The position numbers were made by a program, and so were the translations under genes. This document shows positions 45,174-55,865 of a DNA stretch of 64,000 nt, piece by piece; position 1 is the stretch's first letter, and each line of letters starts with the position of its first letter. The notes below the pieces were generated by a model. It was not told the DNA's origin and did no database searches. It worked only from the letters and a program-made list of their open reading frames with translations. Origin of the DNA: Phytophthora colocasiae (Eukaryota > Oomycota > Peronosporomycetes > Peronosporales > Peronosporaceae). The stretch lies in NCBI GenBank assembly GCA_018806915.1, contig JAGKQI010000052.1:1240001-1304000 (forward strand), given 5' to 3'.

Positions 45174-46191
45174 ATGATGTGTCATCGACGCCAGTTAACT
45201 GCGGTCGAGCAGGATGCTCGTCGTGCGAAGAATCGCGATGGTATGCGCAAAATCCGCCTGCGTCAACGCCAAGAGCTGCTTCAGATGAAGACCACAGTGG
45301 TTGAGCTGGAGAAACAATACGCCGAACTCTCTCGTCGCGCTGAAGCTGTCAAGAAAAGCAATGAAGTAGCTGTACTGCAGCTGAGCACAAGTGACGACTC
45401 GGACCTGGTGGCTCAGGCGAAGCATCTCGGAGCCGAGAAACTCCAATTACAGAGTATGCTGCAGCGAAAGATAGCATGGGCGGGCCAGATCCAACGCGTG
45501 GTGGACTTTGAGGCTAGCACAGCAGTTTCAGAACTCTGGTAGTGTGCAAGTTGACACCCAAGCGAGGGCACAGGCTGAGGAAGAGCTGGGGTTTCATCCA
45601 TTGACTCAGTGGGATTTGACGCGAAGTATCCTCGAAAACAAGAGAGACATCCACCACGTTGAGAATCGGCTACGTCCTCCTTCCAACCTTATTGACAGCC
45701 GTACACATCAAATGGAAGCTTTTGGCTGGGAAGTCATTCAACGGGTTGAAGGCAGCGTGATGGAGTTTGTCTTCTTGAAGAAATTTACCAACCTCAATGT
45801 ACTTGATATCATGCACAAGACATGGCGGAATGACATTCAGTTAGCGACATTCAGGACGGTCAAGGCCGAAACTTCGCGTCTTGAGGTTCTACAGCAGTTG
45901 AACCCCAACGCGTACGTTTTCGTCCGAGATGTGGACTCTCCAAGCGAAATTTCCATCTTCCGATCGGTGTTTCTTCACTTTTTGGTTGAAGCATCCAAGG
46001 AATTTTCGGATTCAAGTGGCAACATCCTAACCGGAACAGGCTATAGCTGCTGACCGTTCCAGTCTAGATATCAAGCTAGACGAAGCCGGTCGGACAATTG
46101 CGTGGGCAATTTGGCACTTACAACTGAAGCTTACGAGGTGGAGATGAAGATTGTAGCACCAGCTCTCACTCTGCCTAGATTGCTCAGTTAA
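45174..46191 (+). pseudogene. bZIP-domain transcription-factor-like gene 2 (decayed duplicate)
   Basis: A paralog of the preceding gene in the same orientation. It has basic region AKNRDGMRKIRLRQRQEL with canonical N-x7-R spacing, an uninterrupted zipper (VVELEKQYAELSRRAE), then a frameshift at about 45510-45535. The C-terminal domain continues in a second frame (VEGSVMEFVFLKKF, VFVRDVDSPSEISIF) to a TGA at about 46051, and its last part, VAPALTLPRLLS, is found in yet another frame before the stop at 46191. With at least two shifts and an internal loss relative to gene 1 it is very probably a pseudogene. Confidence 0.7.
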
Positions 46192-46249
46192 AAATCAAGT
46201 TATCAACGGTTAAAAACTACTTTAACCCATGGTAACAAGTTGTCAATAT

Positions 46250-46573
46250 TCACTGGATGTTGCACCACTCGTTCCCGTAAATACTGGCGTTGTTGAGTTC
46301 TCCACAGTTACGGCAACGCCAGCTGGTGCAACCTGCAGGAAGTGGGTACGGAGCTGAACACTTGTTGCAGAGAGAATTCCCTTGAGCATCACGGCGGATG
46401 TTCGAGTTGTTGGGCATCACACGCGTCTGGACAGCGGCAGTAGGGTAACTCCCAGGTGGGGCAGGCACAGCTTCGACTACTGGACGTCCATAAGCATCCA
46501 CTTGAACGGGTTGACCCGTGGCGGTCGGGTAGTACGGCGCATCGACAGTCTTCTGCGGCTTCGGTGGGTCCAT
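46250..46573 (-). CDS. Small proline-rich protein with a C-terminal zinc ribbon
   Basis: A 107-residue protein. The first two thirds are Pro/Ala/Val-rich and probably unstructured. The C-terminal third has CNKC followed 15 residues later by CRNC (with one more Cys between), a four-cysteine zinc-ribbon arrangement. No signal peptide or membrane segment is seen. The ATG at 46573 is the first in frame. It lies between the bZIP genes and the next bZIP-like gene, on the opposite strand. I do not recognise the family; a nucleic-acid or protein-binding role is only a guess from the zinc ribbon. Confidence 0.65.
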   Translation of the reverse strand: MDPPKPQKTVDAPYYPTATGQPVQVDAYGRPVVEAVPAPPGSYPTAAVQTRVMPNNSNIRRDAQGNSLCNKCSAPYPLPAGCTSWRCRNCGELNNASIYGNEWCNIQ

Positions 46574-46755
46574 TGTTACTTACTGTAGCTGATAATGGCA
46601 AACTGAGAAAAATAATTAGCCAATAGGAATCGTCTAGACTGAACCTGTATAATCTTATTAATTTATCTCGGTGCTCGTAAAAAAAATTTCTCTACCAATC
46701 ATTTACTTATTCTTCTGACCAATCATTATCTAGTCTACAGTAGCTAAAGCTCAAC

Positions 46756-48185
46756 ATGAACATGGATCTAACCATCACTCCACGCTCTATTGCTCTTAAT
46801 GACTCAAACTTAAGTGACAAGAAGGATAAATCCAAAACAAAAAAGAAGAAAAACCCAACAACCGCCAAGATGTCGTGTAGTGTGCTAAAAGAACGCTCCG
46901 TAGACTTTAACTTAACTCTTGACGTGCAAAACTTACAGCAACAAGTACATGACCTCACAACTCTCCGAGATCTTTTAAGTACAAGAACTTTGCTCCGTCG
47001 CCACTCTACCGAAGGTTCGCTCTTCCACGTGGTCAAGGAATACCTCCGAGTCTTTAGAACAGGATGGAATCTTCGCGAAACTGGTCGTAAACGTCTCTTA
47101 GATGGTCAGGATCAACGGGCCTTTCTGCACAGTGTCATGGACCCAGAGTTGGATGTAGGCAACGGCTTACGTGGTCCTGACGTTTTGGCTGAGCAGATTA
47201 TCCTATACTCGACGTTTATCCGGTTCATTCAGGTGACACTCAAGGCCTATGACATTGTAGTGGCTGAAGACTCGGTGGTTATCAAGACACGTGCTAAATT
47301 ACGCCTCCAGGTGCTCAGACGGACTATTGAGATGGTTTTCCCTCATATTATAGGAGATGAATGTTTGGTGGCGCAATTGGTGGGGCAAGAAGTGGAGCCT
47401 TCAATTGGGATCACATTTTCGTTCAATTCCGAAGGCAAATGTTGCAAATACGGGTTTGAGGTGGATTTCGTTGAAGCTTTTGCCGGTTTGGTGAAAACTC
47501 CTCGGAAATCGATATCTTGCTGGGTAAAGCACTGATCGCAGATAACTGTATGTTGGGGCTAATTGACGAGCCACTGGGACTTCCAAATCCGAATTACAGA
47601 GCAGGAACGTTGGAGGAATCCGCAGACGAAGAGTTTTATCGTCTTGTGGACGAGTATCACTTGATCTTCACTCATGGTTACACACAGGATGTTCAAACGG
47701 ATTTTATCACGCGGACGTTTGAATATCAAGCGGGTGCAGACGTTTTACGGCGATGGATTAGCTTAAGTGACTGCTTTGACGTGCTGGAATTCCGTCAAAC
47801 TAGTGTCAATCCTTTTGGATACTTGGGTAATGACCAATGCTTTATTTATTCCACTGGAAGCTACAACCTTCGAACAACCCAGCGCACAATTGATGCAATA
47901 CTCCCTCATCTTCTACCGTATCCGACGCTAGTTGACAAACTCATGGGGAAAATACTCGTGGTGTCATCCCATTTAAAATTCAATATCGATATGGCTACAT
48001 CACGGATCATTGGAATTGTGGAGAGGATGGACTTCGTCACACCGATAGCAGCTCTAGTTGAGACTGAGAAAGATTTGTCATTCGTGATGTCCCAAGCGCT
48101 GCTTAATCCGGATGGAAGCTGCTGTCAATCTGCTCCCTCTCCGAAGAAGCGGACGATGAAAATTGCAGATATTCTAACGACTTAA
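46756..48185 (+). pseudogene. Diverged bZIP-like oomycete transcription-factor gene (single frameshift)
   Basis: ATG 46756. It has a lysine-rich N-terminus (KKDKSKTKKKKN), a leucine-repeat segment LDVQNLQQQVHDLTTLRDLL resembling a zipper, and two copies of a fold typical of the C-terminal part of oomycete bZIP proteins: one around VKEYLRVFRTGW to VEAFAGLV, the other around VDEYHLIFTHGY to LVETEKDLSF. One extra base at about 47490 (GTGAAAAC) shifts the frame between the two; otherwise the protein would be about 475 residues. The basic region is poorly conserved. A single indel could be a sequencing error, in which case this is a live gene. Confidence 0.55.
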
Positions 48186-48237
48186 AACGATCTGGCTTCG
48201 AGATCCATCCATCCATCAGTCCTACGACTACCCTACA

Positions 48238-48247
48238 TTTCATTTCA
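48238..48247 (+). promoter_or_regulatory. Initiator-like element of CRN copy 1
   Basis: TTTCATTTCA, about 15-20 bases before ATG 48261, matches the oomycete initiator consensus YCAYTYY. Position and sequence fit a transcription start with a very short 5' UTR. Confidence 0.35.
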
Positions 48248-48260
48248 GAATCTGCAAAAA

Positions 48261-49616
48261 ATGGTGAAGCTGAATTATACGATCCCTGGGGTCAGTGGAG
48301 ACGTGCTCTCTATAGATATTGATACGACTGAGTTGGTTGGAGATTTGAAGAACGAGATCAAGAAGAAAAACTCCGCGAGAATCAAGTGTGATGCCGATAA
48401 GCTGGAGCTCTTTCTGGCGAAGACGGAAGACGGCAAGTGGCTGCCACTGCGTCAAATATTACAGAAGAATTATGACGTTTCGAACATGAAGAAGCTGCGT
48501 GGGTCGTGGAAGTTGAACAAGGAAGAGTTGTTTGGGCCAAATGTTTCGCTTGGAAAGGATGTGGTTCACGTGTTGGTGCGAATGCCGAAGCCACCTTACA
48601 GACCCCAGATTTTCCCACCTTTGAGATCCAATGCAGGTGGACTTAATTTGGAGAATCCCCATCTGCCACGCGCTCAACTGGTCCAGAAATTATACAGTAA
48701 CATATCGGATACCAACTTTGTGCTGGTTTTGTCGCCTACGGGATTGGGTAAGACGTCGCTGTTGACGCTGTTTGCTCGCCAACACCCTGAATTTTCCTAC
48801 ATACCCCTATCATTCCTTGATACTGAGACGGACGCCACGAGTCTGCTCAGCATGCAAGGAATCGACCTTGTTGAACGAAAATGCTGGCTACCTGATGACA
48901 AGACCTGGATATTTCTTCTGGATGATTGTCAGCAAAAGTATCGAGATGTCGAGTTCTGGGATCGATTGCTGAAGGATAATTCCTGGATCCCCAAACATGT
49001 TCGGTTCGTTATATCTGCAACTTCCCTGTTGAAAGAAGTCTTTCCGAGTCCTGTTGTGTTGAACAATATCATACACAAATTGACAAGAGAAGACCTTTTA
49101 ATCAGTGATACTGAAGCGCACGAGTGCTTGAGGATGGAGAACGGATTGACGAAAATGTTTTTACCTTTCCCCACGGTGTTGGAAATGATTGTGCATCAAT
49201 GCAGCGGACACATTCGTGCGTTGTATGCGTCGATTGATGTACTGTATACACATTTTAGGAAGTGGTCCAATCCATCCGAGCCTGGAGTGTTGGCGTATCT
49301 GATGTCGAGGGAGTTCGTCGCATTGTTACCCTTCGGTGCTGCACACATGGAACTATCCAAGCCAAACCAAGCGTTTCTTAGTGTCGGACCTTAATCGTGA
49401 AGTATTGCTGGCACAAAATTTGACTCAAGTGGATTGGGATGCTATACGAGCTTGGAGAGGGCTGGTATTGTTACTGAAGTTGGTGGATACGTGAAGTTTA
49501 CGTCTCCCCTGGTTCAGAGGTACTATTATTTTAAATTGCTCTTTCCTAATTATTGGGGACAGGAGAAGCCTACACCACTGCATGAACTGACGGAGAGATC
49601 GACGAGCTTTTTTTAA
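48261..49616 (+). pseudogene. Crinkler (CRN) effector gene, copy 1, truncated by frameshifts
   Basis: Encodes a ubiquitin-like CRN N-terminus starting MVKLNYTI with the hallmark LFLAK motif (residues ~51-55) and an HVLVRMP ending, the point where CRN N-termini are usually joined to variable C-terminal domains. The attached domain is a P-loop NTPase with Walker A SPTGLGKTS and Walker B WIFLLDDC. CRNs are secreted oomycete proteins that act inside plant nuclei. The open frame ends at 49394. Beyond it CRN homology continues in other frames, for example ERAGIVTEVGGYVKFTSP at 49450-49510, up to about 49616. Compared with copy 2 it lacks an intact C-terminal nuclease-like domain. It is a decayed copy, though a truncated product from 48261-49394 remains possible. 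Confidence 0.8.
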
Positions 49617-49918
49617 TTAGGGTTGGAGGGAAATCGAGTTGGAGAGATTCAGAGAAGCACTACTCATTACCCAGTCACTATCCATCCATCAACGTCCATT
49701 TTACGCTTAAATATATCTAAGTCTGCCTTGTTGATGAAAAGTGGTCAAGCTATACGATCTTGTTAACAACATTCACGTGCAACTCAATTCCCCACGCGGT
49801 CAATCCCCTTTGGAAAAATTTCTTGAAAGTTTAGGGCATTCGAAACGTGCCGTGAACTGAAAAAGAGTTTTCATAAACTCCTGCTGGAATATTTTTCTTT
49901 GCGTGCGCATGGATTTGC

Positions 49919-50167
49919 TCAACGCAGTAATAGCTTTTTTAATCGATTCATGCAACAACAGTGGAAGTCTGCGTCGACTGCCGAAACATCGCGTGCTGAC
50001 AAGAAATAAGCCAGAACTTCATGCTCAGATTCATCCAGCATGAAATGCATACTAAGTGCATTTATTGAAATCCGCGATACAGCACTATGCCTATTGCACT
50101 GGTGTATGATCACTTCGAATCGTCTGTCCTTTTGCAAAAGATGACAACTCTGTCTTGCCCAGTCCAT
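49919..50167 (-). pseudogene. Inverted CRN fragment
   Basis: On the minus strand, VIIHQCNRHSAVSRISINAL and the following SEHEVLAYFLSARDVSAV line up with the end of the NTPase region of both CRN copies (IVHQCSGHIRALYASIDVL ... EPGVLAYLMSREFVAL in copy 1). The orientation is opposite to the flanking CRN sequence. The piece has no start or motif of its own. It is a scrap of a further CRN gene brought in by inversion or duplication. Confidence 0.6.
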
Positions 50168-50269
50168 CGCTGCTGTCCAATATATTCACGAAGAAGAGCT
50201 GCAGTTGATAAGGATAGATTTCTCCAATTCATCCTGCTTCTTCTTGATCACTTCCGTCACGTAGAAACC

Positions 50270-50494
50270 ACACTATCAGGCAATTATCTCAATTTGGAAG
50301 ACAGCGTGGCACTGACAGCACAAGACTCCGTTGTTATCGATCTCCAATGCAACAAGACCGGTGAAATCACAAGTGTTACCCGTGATCCAAAGAGAAGTCG
50401 TCGTTTACTTCAAACTGGGAGATTTCTTGTCATGTCGTTGCATTCTTGGCTTATGAAGAGCCTTAGATTCATTAGCAATACAATTCAATCGTAA
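50270..50494 (+). pseudogene. CRN C-terminal scrap
   Basis: The plus-strand phrase LTAQDSVVIDLQCNKTGEIT followed by SVTRDPKRS corresponds to the last part of the long CRN copy 2 (YAVIDFRGNKSGEITRVTRKPK). It is the end of the decayed nuclease-like domain of copy 1, in the correct order and strand but separated from it by the inverted fragment. Not expected to be expressed. Confidence 0.6.
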
Positions 50495-50589
50495 ATTGCC
50501 ATCAAAACCTTTTCAGAAAATATATTTAAATTCCGAAAAGGATAACCGTACGCGATCTATTTGAACGGACACTAGAGATCAAGATCAAG

Positions 50590-53459
50590 ATGTCGGAGCC
50601 TAAGGGATCTACACCAAGCGATACACCAGCCAAAAAGTCTAGTAAGAAGAGTTCTACCCGTCATTCCGTAGCTGCTCCAGCATCTCAACCTGTAGTTCAA
50701 GCTCCAGTTTCTGTTTCTACACCTCAAAGTACTTCAGCTCCTACTGTTCCTCGAATTCCATTAGCAGAACCTAAACCAGACACCGATATCAAACGAAAAC
50801 CATCTAAGAAACGAACTTCTACTGGTTCAGTGAGGGAATCCACCCCTCCTGGTCCAGTAGCTCCATATCCTGGACCAACTGCTGATGTCGCTGCAGCTAA
50901 ACACAAAGAAGAAGCTGAAAAGGAGAAACAGGCAAGACGAGAAGCTAAAAAACAACGTGCAAAGGAGATTGAAGAGACTAAAAGAAGAGAAGAAGTAGCG
51001 AAACAAGCTCTAGAAGAAGCTCAACGACTGGAAGAGCAGAAACAACGTGAAGCTCGTCAGAAACAGCAGATTGAGGCTCTGAACGCCAATGCTGAGGAGT
51101 GTCAGGAAGAAGCTGATGACTATGACGACGAAGGGTTTGAGAACTACGACGAGGACTTTGAACAAGAAGAAAGTCAGCCAAAGTCTACGCCTCTTCCTTC
51201 TATTGGAGCTAAAGCAAAGAGTCGAGGGAAAAATTCAACTACAGCAGATGAAGAAGAATTACGAAGGATCCAACAGGCGATGCAAGCGGAAACGAGAGGG
51301 TTGCAATCTTCTCGACCTTCTTCTTCTTCTGAAGTCAGTAAACCGAGTGAAGAACCTCCTCGACAATCTTCTATTGCGTCTTCTATCGCTGGATTGAAAC
51401 AATCTCTGGATCCACGAGCCAAACGAGCCAAGGAAATTCTGGAAAAACGGAAGTTTGAGGTGGATAAATTCTCCCTTTTCCAGTTGAATCCTGTGAGTGA
51501 ACAGGATAAAGTTCTCAATCGATTAAGAAGGGGATTGGTGAAGCAAGCTTTTGTCCAAACAAGTGACGGAGCTAGAACACTCGCTACCCAGACAAAAGCT
51601 CCTGAATGTCATGATAAAAGTATGCATTTCCCTGATGATATCGGAATTGACACGGATTCAAGTTCGACGGGAGAAAATGGAGATACAAGAGCTTCTTCTT
51701 CTTCTACGTCGAGGTTTTTCAAGTTTTTGGAACATGCTGCGTACGTTTGTGAGACGTTAGCGGTGGAAAATGTCATGGCAACAGAGAGAGAAATGCAGGA
51801 GAAGCAGGAAAAGAGCTACCAGTTGTCGAAAAACTCCAAATTGGACAAGAAGTTGGTATTTCCAAGTTCAAAAGTGAATTCGATGCGAAATCTCGAGCAG
51901 ATTCTACAGGGAAGAGACCTCGTAGCACTACAGTTCTCTCCATCTGTGTCCAGTACATTATTATCCTGTTATGGAGCTAATGGTGAGCAAGAAACAGCGT
52001 TCACGGGCAAAACAATCTCCTGTGTCTGGGATATTAACCTACCCAATCGTCCTCTGCATTTACTGAAGAGTGAAGGTCTAGCCTCTGCTGCTTGTTTAAG
52101 TCCGTCTCGAGATCTTTTCGTGGTTGTTGGAGCTGAAGACGGAGGGATTCATGTTTGGGATTTACGTCCGCAATCCATGAATCAGCCTTCAAGTGTATTA
52201 GTGGATAGCCAAGCAGTTTATACCCCAGCGTATTCCACTTGTGGCATGAATTACAGAGCTCCAGAGCAACATAACTCGACGATTGTAGCTTTGGAAGTTG
52301 TGGAAAGGAATTCGGACACGGGAGGGACTTTCCAGTTTGGATCTATGGACGACCGAGGGGTTCTCATCATCTGGAGTTTAATTGAATTCGACTCTGGAGA
52401 TGAAGCACTGGCTACCGACAAGTGCGTACAGATCGGAGGAAACGTGAAAATGGTCATGAACACTCGGATCGACTTGCAGCAGCAGTATTTGGCGACTAAT
52501 GTGATGAAAAACAGAGGGAAGACGGGAGCTCTTTCTCCCTCCTCTGTTGAATCTTTTGTCGGTCCAGTTGTTGCAGTCTTCAAGTTCTTCCCACGAGATC
52601 CAAACCAGTACGTTAGGAGTTTTTGTTTTGCTTTGTTTGAACTGATCGCTTATTGTATTTGCTTGTAGATTTGTCGTTGGAACTCGTACAGGTCAGCTTG
52701 TACGAGGCAATCGTTTCGACAAAGTCTCTTCCCGACTACAATATCAACGGGAGCAAGGGCTGAAACCTGGAAACGCTTCCGCTGGGGTCGTTTGTATTGA
52801 TTTCCATCCTTTTGAGCAGGATTATTTTCTCGTGGGGTATGAGGATGGCAGTGTTTGGTACGTGTCGTTTTGCTCGTTTTAGCATTGGACAATAGATTGT
52901 ATTGATTGTTTTTGTATTGTATTCAGCTTGTATCACTCAGATGTAAGTTTATGCCTCACTTCATGGGAAGAAGTACCGTTCGGAGTTAGTGTCTGCGCTG
53001 TGAAATGGTCCTCATCTCGTCCTGGCGTATTCTATGCCTCATTCTCCGATGGAACTGTGCTCATTTGGGATTTGGTGGAATGCACAAGCGTACGTAGCAA
53101 TCTCTCTCCAATCTTTCGTACTAAAACTCACCAGCTCTTGTCTGTTCTATAGGGACCAACGCTAACGCATGAACTGGACGCTCTGAAGGATATTTCACCT
53201 GTCGAATTGGCCTCGTCCTTGTTTCCCTTGGTGCTTTCGTACGTCGACTTGTGTCAGTGTGATAAAATTCTAAGCTAATTGTTGTTTTTTTACCAATAGA
53301 TCCGACAAAATGCGGACATCTCGACCTGCCATTGCTTGGCGAATCGCCTCGAGTGTATCTCCCTTCCAGTTCTCCATCTATGAATTGGGGCCAGAATTCA
53401 CCGCCCGCAGCTCAACAGAGCAACAGAATGTAGCAAAAGTGCTAACATATATTCTTTGA
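50590..53459 (+). CDS. DYNC2I1: Dynein-2 intermediate chain (WDR60-like), five exons
   Basis: Exons 50590-52607, 52669-52857, 52927-53089, 53153-53238 and 53300-53459 join in frame into an 871-residue protein; introns are 61, 69, 63 and 61 bp with GT...AG ends. A Ser/Pro-rich N-terminus is followed by a charged coiled coil (residues ~98-170) and an acidic patch DDEGFENYDEDFE typical of WDR60. After a linker comes a C-terminal WD-repeat propeller (GGIHVWDLRP, GVLIIWSLIE, GTVLIWDLVE). WDR60/DYNC2I1 is an intermediate chain of the dynein-2 motor that drives retrograde intraflagellar transport, in keeping with flagellate zoospores. An AATAAA follows the stop. It is flanked by CRN copies, with its 3' exons duplicated downstream. 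The WDR60 call over its relative WDR34 rests on the acidic patch and N-terminal coil. Confidence 0.8.
52608..52668 (+). other. Intron 1 of the dynein intermediate chain gene
   Basis: 61 bp, GTACGT donor and TTGTAG acceptor. Removing it joins NQ to FVVGTRTGQ in frame. Introns 2-4 lie at 52858-52926, 53090-53152 and 53239-53299, all with GTACGT-type donors. Confidence 0.8.
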
Positions 53460-53460
53460 A

Positions 53461-53466
53461 AATAAA
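53461..53466 (+). terminator. AATAAA polyadenylation signal of the dynein gene
   Basis: AATAAA one base after the TGA. The same hexamer follows the duplicated 3' end at 56468-56473. Its closeness to the stop implies a very short 3' UTR. Confidence 0.45.
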
Positions 53467-53677
53467 GGGTTAACCCTCATCCAGCAGACCTGTAGAGTGT
53501 TACTGAACAAGTGTGGTTCTTTGCTTCGTTTGGGCTACTTCAGTGAGAAATTAGCTAGTAATGATTTATCCAACGCAATTCACCTATACGAACCACTGTT
53601 AAATTGCGTATTTACAATAGGAATCAATTTATATAGTGACGGTTCTCGACCCACCGAAAACTATCTAAACCGTCAAA

Positions 53678-55495
53678 ATGGTCAGTGGAGACGTGCTCTC
53701 TATAGATATTGATACAACTGAGTTGGTTGGAGATTTGAAGAACGAGATCAAGAAGAAAAAGAACTCGGTGAGAATCAAGTGTGATGCCGATAAGCTGGAG
53801 CTCTTTCTGGCGAAGACGGAAGACGGCAAGTGGCTTCCATTAGATCAAACGAAGAGTATTGACGTTTCGAACATGAAAAAGCTGCGTGGGTCGTGGAAGT
53901 TGAACAAGGAAGAGTTGTTTGGGCCAAATGTTTCGCTTGGAAAGGATGTGGTTCACGTATTGGTGAGAATGCCGAAGCCACCTTACAGACCCCAGATTTT
54001 CCCACCTTTGAGATCTAATGCAGGTGGACTTAATTTGGAGAATCCCCATCTGCCACGTGCTCAACTGGTCCAGAAATTATACAGTAACATATCGGATACC
54101 AACTTTGTGCTGGTTTTGTCGCCTCCGGGATCGGGGAAGACGTCGCTGTTGACGCTGTTTGCTCGCCAACACCCTGAATTTTCCTACATACCCCTATCAT
54201 TCCTTGATCCTGAGACGGACGCCACGAGTCTGCTTAACATGCAAGGAATCGACCTTGTTGAGCAAAAGTGTCGGTTATCCAATGACAGAGGATGGATATT
54301 CCTACTGGATGACTGTCAGCAACAGTTTAAAGATCTCGAGTTCTGGTACCGTCTAATCAAGACGGGTTACTGGATTCCTCCGCACGTCCGGTTCGTCATA
54401 TCTGCAACTCATCTACTGGAAGAAGACTTTCCTGCCAGTCTTGTCGTGTTCGACAACATGTTGTGGAAATTGACACAAAAAGACCTTTTGATCAGTGACG
54501 CAGAGGCGTTTGAATGCTTGACGATGGAAAACGGATTACCGACGGCTTGTTCTTCATTTCCGACTGTGTTGGAAGCGATCGTGCGCCAGTGCAACGGGCT
54601 CATTGGTACATTATGTCTCTCGATGAATGGAATTGGTGCATATTTTAAACTGACGAAAGGGGGAACTCATCCATCCGAGCACGAAGTTCTGTCGTATTTC
54701 TTTTCGGGAGAGTTGATGGAGAATATCTCGAGGTGTTTCGGTGGTGAGTACACAGAACCGAGTGTTCCAGAGCATCAAGCGTTTCTGATCGAGTGTTTGC
54801 TTTCGGACCCTGATCGTCAGCCACTAGTGCAGAAGTTGACTCATGGTGAGTTGCAGTGCTTTACGAGGTTGAAAAAGGCTGGTATTGTTTCTGAAATTAG
54901 TGGGTATGTGAAGTTTACGTCTCCGATTGCTGAGAGGTACTACTACCGGTCGCTATTTCCTACTCGGGCACAGAAGAACCCTACATCGCTTCATGAACTG
55001 ATCCGGAAGGCCATTGGAGGGATGTCTGCAACTGTGCTGACACAATCTGTGGTAGATGGAGGCGATTTCCCTAAAGAAGCTGTGTTCCAGCACCAGTTTA
55101 TGGCGACTCTTGCGCAAAACACGACAAGTGAGTGCTTCGTATGCACTGGACTTTCAAGAAGTTATACTGTTCCGGGTCGCTATCCTACCATGTTCACGAA
55201 TGGGAAAGTCGACTTTTATTTAAATGGAAGTCTTAAGTGGGGAATCGAGTTGGGTGTGTGCGGTAGCAAGATTAGTAGGCATTTGTCTCGATTTGGAAAA
55301 GAGGGGAAGTACGCGGCGCTGGCTCCCAACGACTACGCTGTTATCGATTTTCGAGGTAACAAGAGCGGGGAAATTACCAGAGTTACTCGTAAACCAAAGA
55401 AGGTGACCGTTTTCTTAAAGTTGAGAGAGTTCTCGGCATGTCGCTGTATCTTTGGCTTAGTTGAGGATCCAGAACCGATCATTTTGAACAAGTAG
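53678..55495 (+). CDS. Crinkler (CRN) effector, copy 2, NTPase plus nuclease-like domain
   Basis: A 605-residue open frame. The CRN N-terminal domain has LFLAK and ends HVLVRMP. It is followed by a P-loop NTPase (Walker A SPPGSGKTS at ~149-157, Walker B WIFLLDDC, FVISATHLL) and a C-terminal domain with KVDFYLNG and WGIELGVCG followed by YAVIDFRG. This is the order expected of a PD-(D/E)xK restriction-nuclease fold, though the lysine of ExK is Gly here. NTPase-nuclease CRNs are a known class acting on host nuclei. Relative to copy 1 about 10 codons after the ATG are missing (the first strand of the ubiquitin-like domain), so secretion or folding may be affected. No classical signal peptide is evident. 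It is the only full-length CRN in the window. Confidence 0.8.
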   Translation: MVSGDVLSIDIDTTELVGDLKNEIKKKKNSVRIKCDADKLELFLAKTEDGKWLPLDQTKSIDVSNMKKLRGSWKLNKEELFGPNVSLGKDVVHVLVRMPKPPYRPQIFPPLRSNAGGLNLENPHLPRAQLVQKLYSNISDTNFVLVLSPPGSGKTSLLTLFARQHPEFSYIPLSFLDPETDATSLLNMQGIDLVEQKCRLSNDRGWIFLLDDCQQQFKDLEFWYRLIKTGYWIPPHVRFVISATHLLEEDFPASLVVFDNMLWKLTQKDLLISDAEAFECLTMENGLPTACSSFPTVLEAIVRQCNGLIGTLCLSMNGIGAYFKLTKGGTHPSEHEVLSYFFSGELMENISRCFGGEYTEPSVPEHQAFLIECLLSDPDRQPLVQKLTHGELQCFTRLKKAGIVSEISGYVKFTSPIAERYYYRSLFPTRAQKNPTSLHELIRKAIGGMSATVLTQSVVDGGDFPKEAVFQHQFMATLAQNTTSECFVCTGLSRSYTVPGRYPTMFTNGKVDFYLNGSLKWGIELGVCGSKISRHLSRFGKEGKYAALAPNDYAVIDFRGNKSGEITRVTRKPKKVTVFLKLREFSACRCIFGLVEDPEPIILNK

Positions 55496-55641
55496 GGCGT
55501 CATTTCGATGTTAGACGACGATCTATTATCTCAAGATTTCGAATTCAACATATATTGCAATGCAATACGGCAACGGCTCGACAATTAGCTGAATGACATG
55601 GTAAACCGACTAATCCTCATTAAGCATTTCTTGCTGCGTGT

Positions 55642-55860
55642 TTGGTTTCGTACCCAAACCGTCACTCATTGATACAACATTTGAACCATGATCAATTGGC
55701 GTGCTTTACAATGTTGCAGAAGTCTGGTATTGTTGCTGATGTTGGCGGATATGTGCGATTGCTGAGAGGTACTACTACCAGTGGCTGTTTCCGAATCGGG
55801 CACGGAAGAATCCAAAGTCGTTGGATAAATTGATCCGGAAGGCCATTGGAGGCATGTCAG
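55642..55860 (+). pseudogene. Third CRN scrap
   Basis: LACFTMLQKSGIVADVGGYV and, after a frameshift, LIRKAIGGMS match the C-terminal half of CRN copies 1 and 2 (ERAGIVTEVGGYV; LIRKAIGGMS). The homology stops where duplicated dynein sequence begins at about 55866. It has no N-terminus and is dead. Confidence 0.7.
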
Positions 55861-55865
55861 CTCAT

